DNA of 64,000 nucleotides, taken from positions 372,001-436,000 of the forward strand of contig NZ_RCWZ01000005.1 of NCBI RefSeq assembly GCF_003675385.1, given 5' to 3'. Below the pieces are notes generated by a model, which made no database searches, was not told the DNA's origin, and was given only the letters and a program-made list of their open reading frames with translations. The stretch comes from Mucilaginibacter kameinonensis (GTDB lineage: Bacteria; Bacteroidota; Bacteroidia; Sphingobacteriales; Sphingobacteriaceae). Shown here piece by piece: positions 45,039-53,662 of this stretch (positions are counted from its first letter, which is position 1; every line of letters begins with the position of its first letter). The translations under genes and the position numbers were made by a program.

Positions 45039-45644
45039 TTAAATAATATTAAAAGCCCTGCTAATAATCCAAATAAATAACGGCAGGTAATCAACTAATT
45101 TGAGCCGTAATGTTTTAAGCGCCTTGCCCATTTGGTTTTCTACTGTTTTTATGGAGATGCCTAACTCATCAGCAATTTCCTGGTATTTTAAATCCTCAAA
45201 TCTGCTTAACTGAAATACCGTGCGACATTTCTCTGGCAGGTCGTTAAGGGCCTGTTGTAATTTCTCTTTGAGGTCAAGCAGCTCCATGCCTGTGCCTTCG
45301 TCCACTTTATCCTTCGTCATATACACTACATGTTGCTGGTGATTGATTTTTACTTTTTGATGCCTGAGGTTATTAAGGCATTCGTTGTACACGGCTCCGT
45401 ACAGGTACGCCTTTATCGAGCCGGAGATATTCAACCGCTCTTTACGTTCCCAAAGCCGCATGAAAACGTTTTGCACCATCCCTTTCGCAGTATCTTCATC
45501 TCTTAAAATGGAGATGGCATACACGTGCAATGGCCTGATGAAGTGCTTATACACCTTTTCGAAGGTGGCTTCATCGCCCGAGAGCAGCAGCGGGATTACT
45601 TGTTCGCTATTTAAATCCAAAATATGATCAGTTTGGGTTAACAT
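45039..45644 (-). CDS. ECF RNA polymerase sigma-70 factor
   Basis: The 201-residue sigma factor starts at the ATG at 45644; the longer frame starts at a TTG. Region 2 (VYKHFIRPLHVYAISILRDE, VQNVFMRLWERKERL) and region 4 (ALNDLPEKCRTVFQLSRFED, YQEIADELGISIKTVENQMG) are both clear and of the Bacteroidota ECF type. It starts 4 bases after the TonB-receptor stop and is followed by FecR 1 base after its stop, so it is in one operon with its receptor, anti-sigma and STN protein. It may direct its own operon. Confidence 0.95.
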   Translation of the reverse strand: MLTQTDHILDLNSEQVIPLLLSGDEATFEKVYKHFIRPLHVYAISILRDEDTAKGMVQNVFMRLWERKERLNISGSIKAYLYGAVYNECLNNLRHQKVKINHQQHVVYMTKDKVDEGTGMELLDLKEKLQQALNDLPEKCRTVFQLSRFEDLKYQEIADELGISIKTVENQMGKALKTLRLKLVDYLPLFIWIISRAFNII

Positions 45645-45648
45645 TTTA

Positions 45649-48030
45649 TTAAATCTCAATGCGATAATTAATGGTTGGAAGTATGCCTATCCATTTATTT
45701 TTTTCAATTATCCGCTTGCTCTGGTTATAAAATAAACCAACGTTATTACGTCTGTTAAGCAGGTTCTGAATATCAAGCAGTAAAAAGTGCGATACTTTTT
45801 TACTGTTGATCCTGTAACTGGCCGAAAAATCGACACGAATATAGGGATCGGCCGTTAATGTGTTGGTTTTGGACTGATCGATCACCTGCTCATCACGCTG
45901 AAAGGTTTCGTCAACTAAAATCGGTGTGTACTTTCGGCCGCCCGCATAAATGATTTTTCCGTTTAAGCCAAACAGGTTTTTATGATTGGGGCCAGTAGCC
46001 CATTCCTTGCCTGCCACCAGGTTAGTTACGTACTGAGTATTAAAGGTGGTATTAAACTCTTGTCCACTCAGGGCTTTGTATTTTGAATTGAACACTGATG
46101 AGGTGATCATGAAATAATATCCTTTGTTTAATGACCGCTCTACCGAAAACTCAATTCCATAGTTTTTACCCGTTCCTTTATTTACCAATGAATGATAATC
46201 TGTACCGCTGATAGCTGAATTATCAGATACGTTTAGCACCGAGAAATTATTGGCTGGGTCGCTGGATACAGGTACGTCATACAGATGCTGGTAATATGCT
46301 TCCGTTTTAAACTTGAGGTGACCGGAAAACAGCTTTTCATAACCAAGCACCAATTGCGCTGATTTAGTTGGTGAAAGTTTGGTGCTTACAGCGTCATTTG
46401 ATTCGGCACTTTTAGCAAAATAAAAAGATAATGGTTCAAGTCTGCTGTAAACGCCACCCGCTAAAGATACCTCCTGATCTGGTGTTACATGCCAGTTTAG
46501 ACCGGCTCTTGGTTCATAGCTCCACGTTTTGCTCAGGTCGAAATAATTAACATGGATCCCTGTATTCAAACTCAGCTTATTGCCAAACTCGTGTTTGTTT
46601 TGTATAAAGCCATCATAGGTTGCTGCATCACCTTTTTGATTTAAAAGTTCTTTAAGATTATGGGTGTCACGTTGATATTCCAGATCATATAAGTTATAGG
46701 TAAGAAAGCCTGCATTTAAGCCAGCACGGATATTGTTGTTTTCGCCCGTTCTGTAATTTACTACACCTGCATAACGAACAGCCGTATTATCATAGTGGTT
46801 TTTCTGCAACAGGCTTGGTTGAAATTTAGATGTAAGACTATCAACCCTTGAAGCATTACGGCTCCCGGAGAAAGACACGATATTACTGAAATTAAGCCTG
46901 TTATTAGCAATGTAAATATTCTTTAACCCAACGCTTCCGGCTTTGTAATTATAGCGAAGATCGTACGAATCCATCCGCTCGTCCCACTTGGTGGTGTCAC
47001 GTTTAGCATCGGTATTTACATTGCCAGCCCCGCCTACACCAAATACAGAAAAGGCACCGGTACTTTTTGTGGGAAAAACAAGGTTAAAGGACAGGTCCTG
47101 ATATTGAGGGACGCCTGAATCGGACACATTAACCCCTACAGCTTTAAGTAAACCAAGTGTTGAATAACGATAGCTCACCAAATAAGAAGCATTGCCGCCC
47201 CTGGTAAACGGCCCTTCCATAGTTGCACCAAGCCCCAATACGCCTGCAGTGAAGGTATACTCACGCCTATCTGTATTGCCTTTTCTAAAACGAAGATCAA
47301 AAACACCTGCCGTGGCATTGTTATACTCGGCGGCGAGAGCTCCAGTATAAAAATCTGAAGTGCCTATTACGGTTGAGTTAAGCATACTTACCCCACCTCC
47401 TGCTGAGCCCTCGTTATTAAAATGATTGGGGCTGATAATTTCAATTCCTTCCAGCCGCCATTGCAGGCTCTTTGGCGAATTGCCCCGAACAATAATTTCA
47501 TTGTTGTCGCCGCCTGCTACCACACCGGCAAATCCCTGCGCCATGCGTGCCGGATCAAAAAGCGCACCTGCATAACGATTGGTTTCCTCGGGAGAGAATG
47601 ATCTGCCGCTGGCCATTGCCATTGAATTGATGGGGCGTTTGTTTGATGTCGCGCTTACAACAACCTCATTAAGTTGTGTATTGGCAGCTTCCAGTTCAAT
47701 ATTCAGTTCTATTTCTTTACCGGTTGTTACCAATACATCTGATAAAACCACTTTATTAAAGCCGGCGTAGCTAATTTCAACTGTCTGCCTGCCAATGGGT
47801 ACCTGTGTTATATGAAAAACTCCATTAGCATTGGTAATACCTGCTCGTTCGGGGTGTACAGAAACAACTTTTACAGTAACACCCGGCATCGTGAGTTTCG
47901 AGCTTTTCTCAATAATGGTACCTTTTATAGTTTGGGTAAAGGTTGTTTCACTGGACTTAACCTGAGCCGTACCTTTTAAACCCGTTATCAGCAAAATAAG
48001 TAATAGTAATAAGGAAGATAACCTGTTCAT
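45649..48030 (-). CDS. TonB-dependent receptor with carboxypeptidase-regulatory domain, no STN
   Basis: The 793-residue reading starts at the ATG at 48030, giving a clean signal peptide (MNRLSSLLLLLILLITG, ending TAQ); an upstream ATG at 48066 adds a basic tail. After a carboxypeptidase-D regulatory-like domain (about 30-115), the linker LNEVVVSATSNKRPINSMA leads into a plug (GVVAGGDNNEIIVRGNSPKS, RLEGIEIISPNHF) and a beta barrel ending in an aromatic-rich strand (GILPTINYRIEI). It lacks the STN domain usual in FecA-type signalling receptors. It is first in the operon with sigma, FecR and the STN-repeat protein. The ligand is unknown. Confidence 0.92.
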   Translation of the reverse strand: MNRLSSLLLLLILLITGLKGTAQVKSSETTFTQTIKGTIIEKSSKLTMPGVTVKVVSVHPERAGITNANGVFHITQVPIGRQTVEISYAGFNKVVLSDVLVTTGKEIELNIELEAANTQLNEVVVSATSNKRPINSMAMASGRSFSPEETNRYAGALFDPARMAQGFAGVVAGGDNNEIIVRGNSPKSLQWRLEGIEIISPNHFNNEGSAGGGVSMLNSTVIGTSDFYTGALAAEYNNATAGVFDLRFRKGNTDRREYTFTAGVLGLGATMEGPFTRGGNASYLVSYRYSTLGLLKAVGVNVSDSGVPQYQDLSFNLVFPTKSTGAFSVFGVGGAGNVNTDAKRDTTKWDERMDSYDLRYNYKAGSVGLKNIYIANNRLNFSNIVSFSGSRNASRVDSLTSKFQPSLLQKNHYDNTAVRYAGVVNYRTGENNNIRAGLNAGFLTYNLYDLEYQRDTHNLKELLNQKGDAATYDGFIQNKHEFGNKLSLNTGIHVNYFDLSKTWSYEPRAGLNWHVTPDQEVSLAGGVYSRLEPLSFYFAKSAESNDAVSTKLSPTKSAQLVLGYEKLFSGHLKFKTEAYYQHLYDVPVSSDPANNFSVLNVSDNSAISGTDYHSLVNKGTGKNYGIEFSVERSLNKGYYFMITSSVFNSKYKALSGQEFNTTFNTQYVTNLVAGKEWATGPNHKNLFGLNGKIIYAGGRKYTPILVDETFQRDEQVIDQSKTNTLTADPYIRVDFSASYRINSKKVSHFLLLDIQNLLNRRNNVGLFYNQSKRIIEKNKWIGILPTINYRIEI

Positions 48031-48133
48031 TTTAGTAAAATTTCTCCTGAAACACGCCAGGATCATTTTACCCCTATGAGCAGATGAAATTTTTTATGGA
48101 GATGTAGAAAAGAATTTATGTACGCAGGAGTTT

Positions 48134-50506
48134 TTATACATGCTCTTGTTTAAAAACATAATGCAGCACTTTACTATGCAGTTCGTCGGGCAAAAACGGT
48201 TTCATGACGATATCATTAAATCCGATCTTAAAGGCTTCTTCTTCAACGTCTTTAGGTAAGTTGGCGGTAAGCGCTATGATTGGAATATTTACGCCATTAG
48301 CCCTTATCTTTTTTGTCGATTCATATCCATCCATTACAGGCATCTGTAAATCCATCAATATGAGCCTATGTTTTGATGTGTCAAGCTTATCCAAAGCTTC
48401 TAATCCGTTTGTGGCCACATCCGTAACGGCTCCCCAGCGTTTTAAATAAGTTTGGGCTACCATTACATTCATCGGGTTATCATCAACCAATAAAATAGAA
48501 ATTCCGTTAAGAAGTTTATCTGTTTCGTCGGGTTTAGCTTTTACATCGATTTGCTCCTGTTGCTTTGCTGCCTTGTCAAAGGTTTGAATAAAATAGAATA
48601 TCGATCCAACGCCTTCTTCGCTGATCAGTTGCAGGGATGAGTTTTGTAACTCTAATATTTTTTTACTGATAGCAAGACCTAAACCTGTACCACCAAAACT
48701 GCGTGATATGGACGAATCGGCCTGGGTAAAGCGTTCAAATATGAGTTTCTGCTTGCCCCTGGGTATGCCGATCCCCGTATCCTTCACAAAGATCATTAAC
48801 GTGGCAGTTGTTTCCGTTTGTTCCTTCACTTCTACTCCTAAAACCACCTCACCGCTCGGCGTAAATTTGATTGCGTTATGAACCAGGTTAGTGATCACCT
48901 GCGACAAGCGGGTCGGGTCGCCGAGCAGTTTATGCTGCAGCTTTTTATCAAAATCAAGCCGTAGCGTAATATCCTTATCATGGGCTGCGGTTTGCAAGCC
49001 GCCTACAACGTTCCGGGCTATTGCAGCCAGGTCCATTTCAATATGCTCAAATGTTATTTTCCCGGCCTCAATCTTATTGTAATCAAGCACATCGTTCACT
49101 ATTGCCAACAGGTTATTTGCGGAAAAAAGCATAACATCAAGATGCTCAATCTGATCTTTACGAGGTTCGTTCTTAAGCAACAAATGGCTCATCCCTATTA
49201 CCGAATTGAGCGGTGTACGGATCTCGTGGCTCATAGTACTCAAAAACTCACTTTTGGCCTTTAAGCCCTGCTCCGCTTCAACCCTTGCCTTTTTCAATAC
49301 AAACGATACCCGGTGGGCCAGCACTAAAGATTGCAGGAAAAAAAACGCCAGATATCCTAAAAAGCTAACTAATTGCAATGGCGGTATAAGCGCCCAGTAA
49401 TGAAACAGCGAGATGCCAAATACCGACATTAAGGCGAACGCGCTCATTAACGCGTAAACAGATCCCGGCCTGTTGTTACGCCAGGCCCTCGAATACACAT
49501 ATGGGATATAGATCAGGCAAAAAAGCATGACCATTAGAAATGGATTAACCAGTTGTGTGAAAATTAACGCTGGGCTAAACAGTGTTATTAAAGCAAACGA
49601 AAAACTAACGCCATTAATGATATTAACAATCCTGTTATTTACATCAATTGGATATAGATATAATGTGTAAAGCCCAAATAAACCGATTCCCAAAAAGAGG
49701 CTTATGTACTCCATACGCGCTGTTATATACCAGTTAATATCTGGCAACAGCGTATGTAACACGTAGTTATCCGTTCCAATAATGCGATAACTGTAAACCA
49801 TCGAAAACAGGGCAAAAAGCAAAATGGCTTTATCTCGGCTGCCTAACAGGTATAAGCCGAGGAAAAATAAACCGCCCATCAGTAAACAACCTGTCAGCAT
49901 CAGATCAATACCTTCAGCTTGGTGCCGGGCGAGGTCAATCTTATCGGCAGGGCCTATAAATATTGGTTTACCGATCCCTCCTTTACTGTGTATAAAGTTG
50001 GATATCTGTAAAGTGATATTGATGGTATCGGCATTAGGCAGATTAATGGCGTGATATTCCCAATGAGCTTCAAAACCTTTTGCGATAGTGGTAACGTTGC
50101 CGTTTGATGATGCTAATTTACCGTTTACATAAAGCCTGTAAGCACTGTAAACATCGGGCATGCCAAGCTTCAATTCAGGGTGTTTAGCGGGAAGCAAAAT
50201 TTTAAGCAGGTAAGTTCCGTAGCCAAAGGCCGGTAGCTTTTTTCCCCGCCAGGTATAACCGTTCCATTTAAACGGAAATTCCACTAACAACCTATCTTTA
50301 ATACCAACTGTGTCGTCATTGGGGTTGACCAACTGGTTCCAGTAAAATAACCAGTTTCCCGTTAGTTCAATTTTATCATTGATGGGTTTATTGCGAAGGT
50401 CTAATACGCCATGTACCGCGGCTACATAATTAGTTTGTGCAGTTACTTTTATACAGGTAACTGTTAACAGAATTAATACTAAATAAATAACCTTAAAAAC
50501 TCTCAT
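48134..50506 (-). CDS. 7TMR-DISM hybrid histidine kinase with receiver domain
   Basis: The 790-residue hybrid sensor has a signal peptide (1-23), a galactose-binding-like 7TMR-DISM extracellular domain (about 30-190; YLLKILLPAKHPELKLGMP), seven membrane helices (about 205-400), and a HisKA domain with His427 (STMSHEIRTPLNSVIGM). An ATPase domain follows (NAIKFT, DTGIGIP, GGTGLGLAISK) and then a receiver domain with phosphoacceptor Asp719 (LILMDLQMPVMDGY). It senses an external or membrane signal and phosphorylates its own receiver; no separate response regulator is nearby. It lies 103 bases upstream of the TonB-receptor operon on the same strand. Confidence 0.94.
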   Translation of the reverse strand: MRVFKVIYLVLILLTVTCIKVTAQTNYVAAVHGVLDLRNKPINDKIELTGNWLFYWNQLVNPNDDTVGIKDRLLVEFPFKWNGYTWRGKKLPAFGYGTYLLKILLPAKHPELKLGMPDVYSAYRLYVNGKLASSNGNVTTIAKGFEAHWEYHAINLPNADTINITLQISNFIHSKGGIGKPIFIGPADKIDLARHQAEGIDLMLTGCLLMGGLFFLGLYLLGSRDKAILLFALFSMVYSYRIIGTDNYVLHTLLPDINWYITARMEYISLFLGIGLFGLYTLYLYPIDVNNRIVNIINGVSFSFALITLFSPALIFTQLVNPFLMVMLFCLIYIPYVYSRAWRNNRPGSVYALMSAFALMSVFGISLFHYWALIPPLQLVSFLGYLAFFFLQSLVLAHRVSFVLKKARVEAEQGLKAKSEFLSTMSHEIRTPLNSVIGMSHLLLKNEPRKDQIEHLDVMLFSANNLLAIVNDVLDYNKIEAGKITFEHIEMDLAAIARNVVGGLQTAAHDKDITLRLDFDKKLQHKLLGDPTRLSQVITNLVHNAIKFTPSGEVVLGVEVKEQTETTATLMIFVKDTGIGIPRGKQKLIFERFTQADSSISRSFGGTGLGLAISKKILELQNSSLQLISEEGVGSIFYFIQTFDKAAKQQEQIDVKAKPDETDKLLNGISILLVDDNPMNVMVAQTYLKRWGAVTDVATNGLEALDKLDTSKHRLILMDLQMPVMDGYESTKKIRANGVNIPIIALTANLPKDVEEEAFKIGFNDIVMKPFLPDELHSKVLHYVFKQEHV

Positions 50507-50746
50507 CGGCTGGGGGCACTTATCATAAAATCAAAAGCTTATAAATTTGTTTGTTATATGTTATGGCAAAAATTCATCTACCATAATTAAGCCCGGAATT
50601 TTTATAATAAAGTGTGAATATAGTAACCCCCATAAATATTTTGAAGTATTTATTGATGCTTAATAGCTCACTTAAACACTGGGTTAAATCCCATCTCCTG
50701 ACAAGTAATATTAGTTAATATTTAACATCGAACGGGGCAATAAAAA

Positions 50747-50774
50747 AAGGCGGCAGGTAGATTCCTGCCGCCTT
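50747..50774 (-). terminator. Intrinsic terminator of the GH35 gene
   Basis: AAGGCGGCAGG (50747-50757) pairs with CCTGCCGCCTT (50764-50774), loop TAGATT. Leftward it is followed by a T-run (complement of 50742-50748). Confidence 0.9.
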
Positions 50775-50796
50775 GGTCAAGTTAAATTAATGAATA

Positions 50797-52653
50797 TTAT
50801 TTACTAATCGCCCCGTCTAAAACCGGCACCGTTACGGTAGTGATCTCTGTTTGTTGAATGTCATTCAGTTGATCAAATACCAAGATACTGTTCGCGCCTT
50901 TTTTTAGCCAGCATCCAGGCAAATAAAGCGTTTGCTGAGGACCTATCTTCCAGTAGCGGCCGATGTTAATGCCATTTACAAATACAATCCCTTTACCCCA
51001 GTTCTTCATATCTAAAAAAGTATCTCCAACTTTATTTAGCTCAAAGGTTCCCTGGTAAATTGTCGGGCGGCCAACTGTATTTGCAGATCCTGATGCAAGC
51101 GTCGGGGCTTTATCCATAGGCAGCCTGTACATTTGCCAGTTACCGGTAATTTCATGGTCATCAATCTTAACAGGACTAATGATACCTTTAAGGTTATGAA
51201 TGATCTCGCCGCCATAATTAATACGGCCAAGGTTCTCAACCAAAATATCTAAACGGGCATTAAACGGAATGTTTATAGGGCAGCTGAATTTGTTGCCTTG
51301 CCTGTTAAGCTCGCCAACTTTTTCACCATTTACATATATCGTAGCATAGTCGCGCAAGCCTTCCAGGTTTAAGGTACCGTTAATTGGCTGTGTAAATTTG
51401 CGGCTGTACAATACGTAGCCATGTCCTTGGTTAAGCGCCTCAAATGTTTGAGGGGTATCGCTTTCTACTGCCTGCTGATTTTTCGCAAGCTCAAGCAGAT
51501 CTGCCGTTTTAGTTAGTTTTATCGCCGGGATCTGGATTACGGGAATTTGGGCGGGCACTTCCGGAATAGCGTATGCCGCATATTTTTTCATCAGGTTACG
51601 GATAGCAGTAAATTTAGGTGTTACCCAACCCGCTTCACTTATTGGGGCATCATAATCGTAACTGGTAATGTCTGGCTGAATCTGATGCTCTTTATCATAG
51701 TTAGCCCCGCTTGTAAAGCCAAAATTGGTACCGCCATGTGCCATGTAGATATTAAATGATACGGTATCCTTCAAATACTTTTCCAGGTCTTTAATTACTG
51801 AAGTTTCAGATACTTTTTCAAATTTTTCGCCCCAGTGATCAAGCCAGCCTGGATAATATTCGGCCACCATATAAGGGCCTTTTCCGTCGTTGAATTGATT
51901 GATGAGTTTTTTCAGATTTTTGGTATCACCCTCGCCGTTGGCAGTTGGCAAAGCCCCGCTGATTACACCACCCTGAAATAACCAATCGCCATCCGAAGTA
52001 AACAATGGCACATCAACGCCGGCTTTTAGCAGCAGGTTCTTTATAGCCGCGCTATAAATTTTGTGATCGGCAAGTGGCACATCCTTACGCTGGGCTACGT
52101 ATGATCCAAATTCATTTTCGGCCTGTACCATAATAATAGGTCCGCCATGTGTAATTTGCAAATCCTTAACCTGGGCCATTAACTGGTTAATGTAAGTTTT
52201 GCATGAGTCCAAAAAGCGGTCGTTCTTGCTACGAATAACCAATTGCTTATCGTTTTGAAGCCACCACGGATAGCCGCCAAATTCCCATTCGGCACAGGCA
52301 TAAGGTCCTGGTCTTAATATTACCATTAGGCCCTCCTGTTGCGCTGTTTTTATAAACTCACGGATATCGCGGTTATCTGTTTTAAAATCCCAAACACCCG
52401 GACTAACTTCATGATGGTTCCAAAAAACGTATGTTGCAACCGCGTTCATGCCCATTGCCCTTAGCATTTGTAAACGTTGTTTCCAATACGCCTTTGGGAT
52501 TCGTGCAAAATGCATTTCGCCCGAATGGATCTGGATAGGTTTTCCGTCGTAAATAAAATTGCCGTCAGCAATTTTAAAACTGTGCTTAGCCTGACTAAAA
52601 ACCTGTGAAGTAATAAAGGTTAGCAGCAATAAAGAGAGTAGTATTTTTTTCAT
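50797..52653 (-). CDS. Beta-galactosidase, glycoside hydrolase family 35
   Basis: The 618-residue protein has a signal peptide ending VFSQ. The GH35 TIM barrel reads IHSGEMHFARIPKAYW and GPYACAEWEFGGYPWWL. The acid/base is Glu181 in QAENEFGS and the nucleophile is Glu265 in MVAEYYPGWLDHWGE. Jelly-roll domains follow (YATIYVNGEKVGELNR, NIGRYWKIGPQQTLYLPGCW). It cleaves terminal beta-galactose from oligosaccharides or plant polysaccharide side chains, probably in the periplasm. A perfect LacI-type palindrome lies 120 bases upstream and an inverted repeat nearer the start, so sugar-dependent regulation is likely. Confidence 0.96.
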   Translation of the reverse strand: MKKILLSLLLLTFITSQVFSQAKHSFKIADGNFIYDGKPIQIHSGEMHFARIPKAYWKQRLQMLRAMGMNAVATYVFWNHHEVSPGVWDFKTDNRDIREFIKTAQQEGLMVILRPGPYACAEWEFGGYPWWLQNDKQLVIRSKNDRFLDSCKTYINQLMAQVKDLQITHGGPIIMVQAENEFGSYVAQRKDVPLADHKIYSAAIKNLLLKAGVDVPLFTSDGDWLFQGGVISGALPTANGEGDTKNLKKLINQFNDGKGPYMVAEYYPGWLDHWGEKFEKVSETSVIKDLEKYLKDTVSFNIYMAHGGTNFGFTSGANYDKEHQIQPDITSYDYDAPISEAGWVTPKFTAIRNLMKKYAAYAIPEVPAQIPVIQIPAIKLTKTADLLELAKNQQAVESDTPQTFEALNQGHGYVLYSRKFTQPINGTLNLEGLRDYATIYVNGEKVGELNRQGNKFSCPINIPFNARLDILVENLGRINYGGEIIHNLKGIISPVKIDDHEITGNWQMYRLPMDKAPTLASGSANTVGRPTIYQGTFELNKVGDTFLDMKNWGKGIVFVNGINIGRYWKIGPQQTLYLPGCWLKKGANSILVFDQLNDIQQTEITTVTVPVLDGAISK

Positions 52654-52670
52654 TTGCGTTTTTAAGCATT

Positions 52671-52707
52671 TATTATGATAAACCCGGCAAGTATGCCTGT
52701 CATAATA
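52671..52707. repeat. Inverted repeat just upstream of GH35
   Basis: TATTATGA (52671-52678) and TCATAATA (52700-52707), 21 bases apart, in the leader or promoter of the GH35 gene. Confidence 0.35.
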
Positions 52708-52772
52708 GTTATGAGCTCCTAAGTTATAAACCTAAAATAGTAACGCCTAATTTCGGGCCGTATTTATTCAAC

Positions 52773-52784
52773 GCAAACGTTTGC
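52773..52784. promoter_or_regulatory. LacI-type operator palindrome upstream of GH35
   Basis: GCAAACGTTTGC is a perfect 12-base palindrome with a central CG, the form bound by many LacI-family proteins (PurR and CcpA sites have the same AAACGTTT core). It is 120 bases before the GH35 start and 12 bases past the sigma-factor stop. Confidence 0.55.
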
Positions 52785-52796
52785 CAAACGCAAAAA

Positions 52797-53651
52797 TTAA
52801 ACTTCAAGTTTTTGCAGGCTGGCTTTTTCCCTTAGCTTATCAATAGCCCGGTTTCTTAGTTGCCTCACCCGCTCCGCGCTAACCCCAAGTCGGCTACCGA
52901 TTTCAGGAGCGGAGAGTTCGCTGTGCCCGTCGAGACCATAATGATAAAATATAACTGATCGCTCGGCAGTGTTTAGCTTGCCAAGTAAATCATCAAGCTG
53001 TTGTTTCAATTGGGATGCCTCCAGAAAACTTTCGACTCCGGGTTCGTCGTTGTTTAGACGATCGAGCAAGCTATATCCGTCATCGCCAGTCGCATCTGCC
53101 TTATCATATGAATGTGTAAAGGGGGCTACATACAGCGCTTCTTTTACTTTCCATTCGGCGGTTTCCAGAAACTCAGCTATTTCATCCTGGGCCGGCAACC
53201 GCTCAAGCTGTTGTTCTAAAACTCCGGTTGCCCTGTTAACATGGACAATCATATCCACCTGGTTAGCAGGCAGGCGTATCATCCGTGTTTTATCAAGAAG
53301 TGCCTCCATTATACGCTGCCTGATCCACCATACAGCATACGAAATGAACTTGAAGCCACGGGTTTCATCAAACCGTTTAGCGGCTTCAAGCAAGCCTAAA
53401 TTACCCTCGCTAATTAAATCGCCCATGGGCATGCCCTGGTGTTGATATTTTTTTGCCACCGAAACCACGAAGCGTAGATTAGCCTTCACAAGCTTATGCA
53501 AAGCAGATAGGTCACCCTGCCTGATCTTTCCGGCTAACACAACTTCTTCTTCGGCGTTTATTATTGGCTCACGTGCAATGTCGCTGAAATACATCTCCAG
53601 CGAAGCAGCGTCACGGGCGGTAATAGATTGGGTAATATTCAGGTCTCTCAT
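52797..53651 (-). CDS. RpoD/SigA-family sigma factor (probable group 2 paralogue)
   Basis: The 284-residue sigma-70 protein has region 1.2 (ASLEMYFSDIAREPIINAEE), region 2 (LRFVVSVAKKYQHQGMPMGD, FKFISYAVWWIRQRIMEAL), region 3 and region 4 (SAPEIGSRLGVSAERVRQLR). It has the short Bacteroidota primary-sigma layout, but its N-terminus and linker differ from the usual RpoD opening, so it is more likely an alternative paralogue. It starts 11 bases after the threonine-dehydrogenase-like stop, so the two are probably co-transcribed under the divergent Lrp gene. The regulon is unknown. Confidence 0.9.
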   Translation of the reverse strand: MRDLNITQSITARDAASLEMYFSDIAREPIINAEEEVVLAGKIRQGDLSALHKLVKANLRFVVSVAKKYQHQGMPMGDLISEGNLGLLEAAKRFDETRGFKFISYAVWWIRQRIMEALLDKTRMIRLPANQVDMIVHVNRATGVLEQQLERLPAQDEIAEFLETAEWKVKEALYVAPFTHSYDKADATGDDGYSLLDRLNNDEPGVESFLEASQLKQQLDDLLGKLNTAERSVIFYHYGLDGHSELSAPEIGSRLGVSAERVRQLRNRAIDKLREKASLQKLEV

Positions 53652-53662
53652 TACAACCTTGT

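Noticed and set aside
45038..45094. TTG-started extension of FecR
   Set aside because: It would overlap the sigma gene and add a spurious hydrophobic stretch; the ATG at 45037 follows the sigma stop by 1 base.
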